DNA from: JAKJEP01 sp964580995
GTDB taxonomy: Bacteria; Planctomycetota; Phycisphaerae; Sedimentisphaerales; SM23-30
Direction of reading: 5' to 3'
Length of the DNA stretch: 21,780 bases
NCBI GenBank assembly: GCA_964580995.1
Contig: CAZOMV010000098.1
Location: 1-21,780, forward strand
Shown: positions 16,540 to 21,780 of the stretch, piece by piece
How the letters are laid out: each line of letters starts with the position of its first letter
Position numbering within the stretch: position 1 is the stretch's first letter
The notes under the pieces: generated by a model
Seen by the model: the letters and a program-made list of their open reading frames with translations, nothing else
Told to the model about the DNA's origin: nothing
Databases searched by the model: none
Program-made: the position numbers and the translations under genes

Positions 16540-16604
16540 TTCGTTTGCAAAGTTTGATTTGGTATATAGTAGCTCTGGAGCCTGCCGGTAAAACCAAAGT
16601 GAGT

Positions 16605-17132
16605 ATGGAATCCTATATTCTGTTGTTAGGAATCATGATTCTGACAGGTTTTATGCTTATTAGTGTACGCCGTAAAATTCGGCGCAGTAAAGAGCGGGAC
16701 GGTCTGAGTGTGAAGGAACGGTTGAAGCAGGAAACCCAGGGGCGGGAGGTCTATACTCAAATCGGAGAGTTAATGGCCGAGTTGGCGGATCTATCCCGTC
16801 AGATCAATGGACAAATCGACATGCGACTGGCTAAAATGGATATCCTTCTGCGGGAGACCGACCAGAAAATTGAAAAACTTCAACAACTCACAGGCACCAA
16901 AATCGATTTTAAAAACAATATCTCTGATGCGGTAATTTTATCACCAACTGCTGAAACAAAAGTTCAACCACTTTTGGAAAAGGAAAAAGCCACTGACCCT
17001 GTCGTCGAAGAGGTGCTGAAATTGAAGAGCAAGGGCATGTCTTCCGTTGCCATTGCCCAGCAGCTCGATCGGCCGGTGGGGGAGATTGAGCTGATACTAG
17101 CTATTCGTAGAAAACCCGGATTTTCCGGATGA
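16605..17132 (+). CDS. Membrane-anchored coiled-coil protein with C-terminal HTH-like end
   Basis: About 175 residues. The N-terminus MESYILLLGIMILTGFMLIS is a membrane anchor, followed by a basic stretch (VRRKIRRSKER), a charged coiled coil (about 40-105) and a C-terminal 45 residues resembling a helix-turn-helix (EVLKLKSKGMSSVAIAQQLDRPVGEIELILA). This build is like the DUF6115-type proteins of Gram-positive bacteria, where function is unclear; DNA binding is not shown. A longer frame from a TTG at 16545 would put 20 residues before the anchor and has no ribosome site, so I prefer the ATG at 16605 although its own site (GTGAG) is poor. It lies 65 bp after larC and probably ends that operon. 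CCGGA-TTT-TCCGG overlaps its stop codon but lacks a T-tract. Confidence 0.65.
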   Translation: MESYILLLGIMILTGFMLISVRRKIRRSKERDGLSVKERLKQETQGREVYTQIGELMAELADLSRQINGQIDMRLAKMDILLRETDQKIEKLQQLTGTKIDFKNNISDAVILSPTAETKVQPLLEKEKATDPVVEEVLKLKSKGMSSVAIAQQLDRPVGEIELILAIRRKPGFSG

Positions 17133-17298
17133 AAACATCATAAGTATCTGCAATATATGATCTTAAGTTGTTTTTAATATTTTTTGTCGATTCCTTCATT
17201 TTTTTCGTAAGGGCAGGGATCTAATTTGCATATAACTATCGGTGTATTCTATATTTAAATAAATTTTAATGGCGATCCTCTAAATTAACACCGTTTCG

Positions 17299-17327
17299 TT
17301 GACAGGTTCTTTTTCCGCTGATATACT
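17299..17327 (+). promoter_or_regulatory. Near-consensus sigma-70 promoter of a small RNA
   Basis: Perfect TTGACA (17299-17304), 17-bp spacer, TATACT (17322-17327; 5 of 6): the strongest promoter-like sequence in the window. No protein gene begins within 190 bp, and an intrinsic terminator follows about 107 bp downstream, so it should make a short untranslated RNA. The stretch before it (17133-17298) is AT-rich with no gene or hairpin that I can support. Confidence 0.75.
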
Positions 17328-17333
17328 CGATTG

Positions 17334-17473
17334 AGTAACCGGTAAAAGCAACCTCGATGGAGGTTTTAACGGATATGCGGCTTGGTTCCGGATGAGCTAA
17401 CCTCCTCCGGGCCGAAATTCTTAGCCGTGGCGCACTTCCGGAGCAGTTTATACGCTGTTCCGGAAGTTTTTTT
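17334..17473 (+). ncRNA. Candidate structured small RNA / leader upstream of pyrK
   Basis: Transcript of about 140 nt inferred from a near-consensus promoter and a strong terminator. It has no credible reading frame; the longest, from 17357, is 12 codons without a ribosome site. AACCTC (17350-17355) and GAGGTT (17360-17365) form a 6-bp hairpin with loop GATG. Alternatively GGAGGTT (17359-17365) pairs over 7 bp with AACCTCC (17399-17405). These two foldings exclude each other. TTCCGGA occurs three times (17386-17392, 17436/7-17442, 17458/9-17464 region), and because TCCGGA is self-complementary the first copy could compete for the terminator stem. TTGGTTCC (17382-17389) is complementary to the eight bases directly before the pyrK ATG. 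It matches no riboswitch or housekeeping RNA class I can recall. It could be a free-standing sRNA or an attenuator leader; pyrK seems to have its own promoter past the terminator. Confidence 0.55.
17434..17473 (+). terminator. Strong intrinsic terminator
   Basis: Arms 17434-17446 (ACTTCCGGAGCAG) and 17455-17467 (CTGTTCCGGAAGT) pair over 13 bp with one G-U wobble around an 8-nt loop (TTTATACG). Seven T residues follow (17467-17473). It acts in the plus direction only. It ends the candidate small RNA and lies 53 bp before pyrK. Confidence 0.85.
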
Positions 17474-17474
17474 A

Positions 17475-17503
17475 TACACATAAATAATTGTTTTTGGTAT
17501 GAT
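17475..17503 (+). promoter_or_regulatory. Predicted promoter of pyrK-pyrD
   Basis: TACACA (17475-17480; 4 of 6), 17-bp spacer, TATGAT (17498-17503; 5 of 6), starting just after the terminator. Initiation near 17510 gives a leader of about 17 nt with GAGTGG ahead of the pyrK ATG. If real, pyrKD need not depend on read-through from the upstream RNA. Confidence 0.45.
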
Positions 17504-17526
17504 TACCCCAAAAAGAGTGGAACCAA

Positions 17527-18510
17527 ATGGGAAAATCATTAGATCAAATACAAAAAACACCCCGACGCGGTGAGTTTATCGCTACTGTGGGCGACCAGAT
17601 ACCCTTGGGTGATGGAAATAATTCCCTGTTGTTGACATTGGTGGGGCAGGCAGCCGATTGTTTTGCCCAGGCCCAGGCGGGGCAATTTGTCCAGTTGGCC
17701 TGCCGGGATCTTAACGATTTCCGTCAAACCGACCCGATATTGCGCCGTCCTTTCAGTATTGCCGGTATTAGCAGGAATTATAACCAGCTTAGACCTTGTT
17801 CAGCCGAAAAACCATTGGGCCATGACAGGATTTTTCTGGAGATTATCTATCGAGTCCTGGGGCCGGGGACCACCTGGCTTTCCCGGCGTAAAGCAGGAGA
17901 CTCCATCAATTTGCTAGGCCCGCTGGGTAATGGATTTTCTATGCCCCAGCAAAAAGAAACAAAAATTATTTTGATCGGTGGAGGGGTTGGCCTGCCGCCC
18001 TTGTTTTTCCTGGCTGATCAGTTGGCTCAGGCTGGTTTCGCACAAGTTTTAGGTTTTGGCGGTGCGCGAACCAAGAGTCACTTTGAAACGACCGCCGTCA
18101 TAAAAAACGGAGATCCCGATCCCCTGATTCCCGCCCTGATTTTGGAACAGTTTAATCGTAGTGGTACCAACTCTGTGATCGCGACCGAGGATGGAAGTTT
18201 GGGATTTGCCGGCAGTATCATACAGGCTCTGGAGATGTTTCTGCAAAAGCAGAACGAATGGAATAAATCCCGGATTTTTGCCTGCGGTCCCAAAGGAATG
18301 CTGAAAGCAGTGGCGGACCTGGCCCAGCGAAGAAATATGACGGGCCAGGTGTGTATGGAAAACTATATGTCCTGCGGGATTGGGCTTTGTCAATCCTGCG
18401 TCGTTGCGGTGAAAACGGCTTCTACGGAACCAGACGGAGCCGCCGGAAAATATAAACTGGTCTGCAGTAACGGACCGGTCTTTGATATGGAAAAAATCAT
18501 TTGGGATTAA
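17527..18510 (+). CDS. pyrK: Dihydroorotate dehydrogenase electron transfer subunit PyrK
   Basis: Iron-sulfur flavoprotein subunit of class 1B dihydroorotate dehydrogenase. It carries electrons from PyrD's FMN to NAD+ through FAD and a [2Fe-2S] cluster, in pyrimidine synthesis. Of 327 residues, the FAD domain has RRPFSIAG (73-80), the NAD domain has LIGGGVGLPPLF (149-160) and FACGPKGM (251-258), and the cluster loop has C283, C288, C291 (CGIGLCQSC) and C313 in LVCSNGPVFD. It is longer than the usual 250-260 residues: about 20 extra at the N-terminus, an insertion near 83-100, and another around 185-245. The ATG has only GAGTGG upstream. It abuts pyrD with no spacer, so the two subunits are co-translated. 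An unusual RNA lies immediately upstream. Confidence 0.92.
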   Translation: MGKSLDQIQKTPRRGEFIATVGDQIPLGDGNNSLLLTLVGQAADCFAQAQAGQFVQLACRDLNDFRQTDPILRRPFSIAGISRNYNQLRPCSAEKPLGHDRIFLEIIYRVLGPGTTWLSRRKAGDSINLLGPLGNGFSMPQQKETKIILIGGGVGLPPLFFLADQLAQAGFAQVLGFGGARTKSHFETTAVIKNGDPDPLIPALILEQFNRSGTNSVIATEDGSLGFAGSIIQALEMFLQKQNEWNKSRIFACGPKGMLKAVADLAQRRNMTGQVCMENYMSCGIGLCQSCVVAVKTASTEPDGAAGKYKLVCSNGPVFDMEKIIWD

Positions 18511-19458
18511 ATGAACGCAATGGCTCAACACAATCAACCCGATCTTTCGATACACCTGGGTAAGGTACGGCTGGCCAATCCGGTGATGACCGCTTCGGGC
18601 ACCTGCGGATACTCGATGGAACTGCGGGATTTTGTCGATCTTACGCAGTTGGGTGCTTTTATTACCAAAAGTATCACTCTTGAGCCTCGGCAGGGCAATC
18701 CCCCGCAGCGAACCTGTGAAACGCATTCCGGCATGCTCAACGCCATCGGCCTGGCGAATGTCGGTCTGGAACAATTTTGTGAGGAAAAAATCCCTCTTCT
18801 GCAACGGTTGCCAGTTCCCGTATTTGTGAATGTGGCCGGTAAAACCATCGAGGAATATGTGACGGTGGCTGCGCGGTTATCTCAGATGGATCCCGTTCGG
18901 GGGCTGGAGTTGAATGTCAGCTGTCCCAATGTGCGGGAAGGTGGTATGACATTCGGAAAAGACCCCCGGCTCCTGGCCGATCTGGTCACGGCTGTACGGA
19001 AAACCTGTCCTGATATCCTCCTGATTGTCAAGCTGACCCCCAATGTTACCGATATTACCATCCAGGCCCGGGCTGCCGTCGATGCCGGGGCGGATGTCTT
19101 AAGTCTGGTCAATACCTTTACTGGCATGGCCATCGATATCGAAAAAAGAAAGCCCGTTCTGGGCAACCGGGTCGGCGGGCTGAGCGGCCCTGCCATCAAG
19201 CCGATCGCTCTCTATCTGGTTCATCAGGTCTATCAGGCGGTAGCCAAACCCTCCGGGATTCCCATCATCGGTCTGGGGGGGATCACCAGTGCAGAAGATG
19301 CTCTGGAGTTTATGCTGGCCGGCGCGACGACCATTTCCGTTGGAACCGCCGTTCTGGTTCAGCCCTCCTGTCTGATCCGGATAATCGACGGGATCCGAAA
19401 TTACCTCATTCGCCACCGCTATGAAAAAGTAACCGAAATCATCGGCTCCTTACAGTGA
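18511..19458 (+). CDS. pyrD: Dihydroorotate dehydrogenase class 1B, catalytic subunit
   Basis: Oxidises dihydroorotate to orotate with FMN, the fourth step of UMP synthesis; cytosolic, NAD+-linked through PyrK. The 315-residue TIM barrel shows NPVMTASGTCGY (23-34), TKSIT with K53, LNAIGLANVG (77-86), ELNVSCPNV with the active-site base C138 that marks class 1 enzymes, KLTPN and GGLSGPAIKPIAL in the FMN-binding part, and GLGGITSAEDALEFMLAGA near the phosphate site. The adjacent pyrK supports class 1B. The ATG follows the pyrK TAA directly; a second in-frame ATG lies at 18520. No other pyr gene is in the window. Confidence 0.96.
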   Translation: MNAMAQHNQPDLSIHLGKVRLANPVMTASGTCGYSMELRDFVDLTQLGAFITKSITLEPRQGNPPQRTCETHSGMLNAIGLANVGLEQFCEEKIPLLQRLPVPVFVNVAGKTIEEYVTVAARLSQMDPVRGLELNVSCPNVREGGMTFGKDPRLLADLVTAVRKTCPDILLIVKLTPNVTDITIQARAAVDAGADVLSLVNTFTGMAIDIEKRKPVLGNRVGGLSGPAIKPIALYLVHQVYQAVAKPSGIPIIGLGGITSAEDALEFMLAGATTISVGTAVLVQPSCLIRIIDGIRNYLIRHRYEKVTEIIGSLQ

Positions 19459-19483
19459 GATGCCCTGACAAAAGTCCTTTCTG

Positions 19484-19954
19484 CTATTCGGTGGCTTCCT
19501 GTTTTCGCAGTTTGAATGCGATTTTTAGCAGCTTATTGGCCTCCACATGGATGCTGTTCTCGCAGATCTGGATATTTTCCTCAAGCATTTTAATCTGATC
19601 CAAATGGGTGGGGTGATATTCCCCCGCCCGTAACTGCACCCATTCGTCGCTCAAATTCTTCCGGTTACTGCATTCGATGTAGATGCGGGCCAGGCTGCGG
19701 CGAATGGCTTCGGAAATCTGGCGATCTTGCGGAAATAGTTCCGCCGGCAACCGGGAAAATTTGCTTTGCAGCAGGGGTAAGGCCTGCAAAACTCGCGATA
19801 ATTCGTTGCTGGTACGGATTTTATGATTTGTTAGCGCACCACGATCTCCCGGGCGGATCGTGCTTTCTATCGCTCGCATCGACTGGCCAAAATCGAATAT
19901 TCCCTTAAGGAAATCGTCCATCTCTTCCGCTAATTTTTCGATTTGCTCCATCAT
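19484..19954 (-). CDS. Helical protein of unknown function
   Basis: About 156 residues, not recognised. It reads as nearly all helical and charged, without membrane segment or signal peptide: MMEQIEKLAEEMDDFLKG at the start, a helical middle (ISEAIRRSLARIYIECSNRK) and a C-terminal helix ending in basic residues (LLKIAFKLRKQEATE). The pattern resembles four-helix proteins of the 23S-insertion (IVS) family type, but I see no decisive signature. A longer frame from TTG 19990 is possible, but the -35 and -10 boxes lie inside it, so I start at ATG 19954. A well-formed promoter ends 7 nt before that ATG, implying a leaderless message. It converges with pyrD (25 bp apart) and diverges from the next small gene. 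Confidence 0.65.
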   Translation of the reverse strand: MMEQIEKLAEEMDDFLKGIFDFGQSMRAIESTIRPGDRGALTNHKIRTSNELSRVLQALPLLQSKFSRLPAELFPQDRQISEAIRRSLARIYIECSNRKNLSDEWVQLRAGEYHPTHLDQIKMLEENIQICENSIHVEANKLLKIAFKLRKQEATE

Positions 19955-19961
19955 CCAAATC

Positions 19962-19990
19962 ATTATATCACGGCATCGGCACAATTGCAA
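19962..19990 (-). promoter_or_regulatory. Predicted promoter giving a leaderless mRNA
   Basis: Minus strand TTGCAA (19985-19990; 4 of 6), 17-bp spacer and a perfect TATAAT (19962-19967). Seven bases separate the -10 box from the ATG at 19954, so the predicted RNA starts at or one base before the start codon; there is no Shine-Dalgarno site. Confidence 0.6.
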
Positions 19991-20025
19991 GAGTTATGTT
20001 CCGGTGGATGAAAAAGGCATTGGTA

Positions 20026-20054
20026 TTGCCAAATCGATCCCTCTGGTGTACAAT
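20026..20054 (+). promoter_or_regulatory. Predicted promoter giving a leaderless mRNA
   Basis: TTGCCA (20026-20031; 5 of 6), 17-bp spacer, TACAAT (20049-20054; 5 of 6), with seven bases before the ATG at 20062. No ribosome-binding site precedes that ATG. It faces away from the minus-strand promoter at 19962-19990; the two -35 boxes are 35 bp apart. Confidence 0.55.
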
Positions 20055-20061
20055 CATTCAT

Positions 20062-20349
20062 ATGACGGATCGTTTGAGAATATTACGCGATTATTTTCCT
20101 ACCGCCATTTTTACCGGCAAGGCCCTGGTTTTTATCAGCGAGGATTCCCGGGTTGAACTAACCGAGCATACCCGCGGTGGGCTGAGCCATTCGGTACCGG
20201 TCATCCGAGTTCGGCTATTTGCCAAAAACAGCCACGGCGAATTTGAGCCGGGCCATTATGAGGATTTTGAAATCGTGGATCTCTCGGATCTGGCTAGCGA
20301 AATCGAAAAGTTTGTGCAGTTTGCAGTAGGCAAAAATATTAAGGAATAA
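20062..20349 (+). CDS. Small conserved-looking protein of unknown function
   Basis: A 95-residue soluble protein starting MTDRLRILRDYFPTAIF. It alternates beta strands and ends in a helix (LASEIEKFVQFAVGK). Charged and aromatic residues are well mixed and there is no Cys cluster, membrane segment or signal peptide. I do not recognise the family. A longer frame from ATG 19996 exists, but it would run through the predicted promoter, and its first 22 residues look non-coding. The ATG at 20062 lies 7 nt after the -10 box, as for a leaderless mRNA. Its neighbours are the divergent helical protein and the convergent short-chain dehydrogenase; neither suggests a function. Confidence 0.65.
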   Translation: MTDRLRILRDYFPTAIFTGKALVFISEDSRVELTEHTRGGLSHSVPVIRVRLFAKNSHGEFEPGHYEDFEIVDLSDLASEIEKFVQFAVGKNIKE

Positions 20350-20404
20350 CGGCCTTTCGATTGTGGGAGGGGACTCCTTTCCAGAGTAAACCAATGCCTA
20401 CAGG

Positions 20405-21178
20405 TTACATGGCAGCGTACCATCCGCCATCGACATAGATGATTTCACCGGTTACAAAATTGCTTGCCTCCGAGGCCAGATACACCGCCGCCCCGACCAG
20501 TTCCTCCGGCTTGCCCCAGCGGCCTTTGGGCGTTCGCGAAATCACCCACGTATTCAGTTTCTCGTTATCCCGCAGCGGTTGAGTCATCTCCGTCGTAATG
20601 AAGCCCGGCGCGATGGCATTGACATTGATATGGTATTTCACCCAATCCACCGCCAGTTCCTTGGTCAACAGCAGGATACCGCCCTTGCTGGCGGCATACG
20701 GCGGATTCATCACCCGGGCCGCTTTGCACATCAATGATCCGATATTGATGATCCGCCCACCGCCGCCTATTTCCTTGCGATGCCGGCAAAACGCCTGGCT
20801 CATCAGAAAAACGGCATCCAGATTGACTGTCAAAATCTTCCGCCATTCTTCGAACGGAAAATCTTCCGACGGGTATCGGCTGGCCGTTCCCGCATTATTC
20901 ACCAGAATATCGATACCGCCCGTTTCCTTCACGACCAGCCGGAAGAAATCATGAATCCCTTCCAGTTGGCTCACATCATAGGCAAACGTCCAGACCTTCC
21001 GGCCGGTGCTGCCTTCGATTTCCTGTTTCGCCTTCTCCAGTTGTTCTTGTGTCCGGGCGGTAATCACTAGGTCCGCCCCGTATTCCGCCAGCCCTTTCGC
21101 CAGCGCCAGCCCGATCCCCCGGCCCCCGCCGGTTACCAGTGCCCGTTTGCCATCCAGATTGAACAATTCTCTTGCCAT
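20405..21178 (-). CDS. Short-chain dehydrogenase, gluconate 5-dehydrogenase-like
   Basis: Classical short-chain dehydrogenase/reductase of 257 residues, NAD(P)-dependent and cytosolic. Visible are the cofactor motif TGGGRGIG (16-23), NNAG (94-97), and the catalytic S148, Y161 and K165 (GSLMC; YAASK). The C-terminal half, with INVNAIAPGFITTEMTQPL, RTPKGRWGKPEELVGAAVYL and ASNFVTGEIIYVDGGW, is very like E. coli gluconate 5-dehydrogenase (IdnO) as I remember it, which interconverts 5-ketogluconate and gluconate. A related sugar-acid oxidoreductase role is likely, but the substrate is not proven; FabG-like activity is the alternative. AGGAG lies 7 nt before the ATG. It follows the membrane protein gene by 19 bp and should be co-transcribed. 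Confidence 0.85.
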   Translation of the reverse strand: MARELFNLDGKRALVTGGGRGIGLALAKGLAEYGADLVITARTQEQLEKAKQEIEGSTGRKVWTFAYDVSQLEGIHDFFRLVVKETGGIDILVNNAGTASRYPSEDFPFEEWRKILTVNLDAVFLMSQAFCRHRKEIGGGGRIINIGSLMCKAARVMNPPYAASKGGILLLTKELAVDWVKYHINVNAIAPGFITTEMTQPLRDNEKLNTWVISRTPKGRWGKPEELVGAAVYLASEASNFVTGEIIYVDGGWYAAM

Positions 21179-21197
21179 ACCAATCTCCTGTTATTCT

Positions 21198-21767
21198 TTA
21201 CTTCATCCAGGGACATTTTTCTTTTTGAGAACAGTGCCCGCAGCCGTAGATTCGCGCCACCAATGGTAAAATGATAAATGATACTACCATAAAACCAACT
21301 AACAGACCTGCCAATAACCAGCGGAATTCCCGATAGAGTCCCAGCCCACCGACCAGCAGAGGAATAAACCACAGCGGCACAATGATCAGAATATGCCGTT
21401 TGAATTTCTGCTTGAACAGGCTCATGTCCTTGCGAGGCCGCAGCCGGGCCGCGATATGCCCATACCCGCACGGACACCTGCGCGTATCATACAAATGGCA
21501 GTACGGGCACACCAGCAGAATGATGCAAAAGGCCCCGGCTATGCTGTAAAAAATATAGCCCGCCGCCCCGATCCATTTCCAGACTGTACTTTCGGCTCCC
21601 ATCCACAAAATTGCCGCCCCCAAAATCGTCATCACCAGATAAGGCAGATTATCGATGCCTTCCTGCCGCCAGGTATATTCCTTCTCCGGTCGATACGTGC
21701 CGCACATTTCCTGCGTCAGTTCCTGCCTGCCTTCCGTTTCTACTGCATTCGTTTTGGATTCCTGCAT
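21198..21767 (-). CDS. Cys-rich four-helix membrane protein of unknown function
   Basis: A 189-residue integral membrane protein with about four helices (42-60, 66-87, 126-144, 150-172). Two cysteine clusters flank the helices: C87, C90, C98 and C100 (CPYCHLYDTRRCPC) after helix two, and C176, C179 and C185 (CGHCSQKEKC) after helix four. By helix count both lie on the same side of the membrane, so together they could bind zinc or an iron-sulfur cluster. I do not recognise the family; it recalls the membrane ferredoxin-type NapH proteins only in general layout and lacks their CxxCxxCxxxCP motif. AAGGA precedes the ATG by about 7 nt. It is complete, but its promoter lies beyond the window edge. 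It is followed by the dehydrogenase gene. Confidence 0.75.
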   Translation of the reverse strand: MQESKTNAVETEGRQELTQEMCGTYRPEKEYTWRQEGIDNLPYLVMTILGAAILWMGAESTVWKWIGAAGYIFYSIAGAFCIILLVCPYCHLYDTRRCPCGYGHIAARLRPRKDMSLFKQKFKRHILIIVPLWFIPLLVGGLGLYREFRWLLAGLLVGFMVVSFIILPLVARIYGCGHCSQKEKCPWMK

Positions 21768-21780
21768 ATCGTTTCCTTAT

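Noticed and set aside
16545..16604. TTG-initiated extension of the coiled-coil protein
   Set aside because: It would place about 20 residues ahead of a clear N-terminal membrane anchor and has no ribosome site.
17115..17130. CCGGA-TTT-TCCGG hairpin at the end of the coiled-coil gene as a terminator
   Set aside because: Five-bp stem with a 3-nt loop, inside the coding end and with no T-tract after it.
17357..17395. Leader peptide of 12 codons inside the small RNA
   Set aside because: No ribosome site before its ATG, and no run of codons tied to pyrimidine or amino-acid control.
17390..17420. Hammerhead-ribozyme-like core (CGGATGA ... CGAAA)
   Set aside because: The required CTGATGA is broken at an invariant position, the enclosed stem is only about 3 bp and no closing stems or cleavage site are found.
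18049..18804. 251-codon minus-strand open frame
   Set aside because: Antisense to pyrK and pyrD, with no promoter, ribosome site or recognisable motif.
20355..20385. GGAG/CTCC hairpin between the 95-residue gene and the SDR gene as a terminator
   Set aside because: Four-bp stem and no T-tract on either strand.

Overview
The window is ordinary bacterial chromosome with moderate GC and tightly packed genes on both strands. No rRNA, tRNA, CRISPR array, insertion sequence or phage gene is visible. The gene content points to Planctomycetota, probably class Phycisphaerae. The pointers are a lipoprotein of the DUF1570-like metallopeptidase type, a small H/C-rich protein of a kind I associate with planctomycetes, several secreted or membrane-anchored hypothetical proteins, and weak or absent Shine-Dalgarno sites. 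NadA, class 1B PyrK/PyrD and a B12-type radical SAM protein fit an anaerobic or microaerophilic life. The lineage call is inference, not proof.

Layout: (1) 198-3765, minus strand: ftsK and panB, ftsK with its own promoter. (2) 4042-6661: a B12-binding-type radical SAM gene (+) facing a SprT-like metallopeptidase gene (-). (3) 6824-7608: a 60-residue Cys/His protein, then a 602-bp stretch whose only content is a frameshifted fibronectin type III remnant. (4) 11548 down to 7609, minus strand: a likely operon sppA, one-TM hypothetical, nadA, DUF1570-like lipoprotein. (5) 11830-17132, plus strand: a likely operon of a membrane-anchored hypothetical, a secreted hypothetical, trxB, larC and a membrane-anchored coiled-coil protein. 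(6) 17133-17526: a gap holding a near-consensus promoter, a structured RNA of about 140 nt and a strong intrinsic terminator. (7) 17527-19458: pyrK-pyrD. (8) 19484-20349: two small divergent hypothetical genes. (9) 20405-21767, minus strand: a Cys-rich membrane protein followed by an IdnO-like short-chain dehydrogenase.

The identifiable genes are housekeeping: chromosome segregation (FtsK), pantothenate/CoA (PanB), NAD (NadA), pyrimidines (PyrK/PyrD), redox (TrxB), a nickel-pincer cofactor protein (LarC) and envelope proteolysis (SppA).

Two things deserve a second look. The first is the RNA between larC's operon and pyrK. It has its own promoter and terminator, three segments that can pair in mutually exclusive ways, and an 8-nt match to the bases just before the pyrK start codon. 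The second is a set of four genes whose predicted -10 box lies 7-8 nt before the ATG, which suggests leaderless mRNAs. I found no convincing new defence or mobile system.
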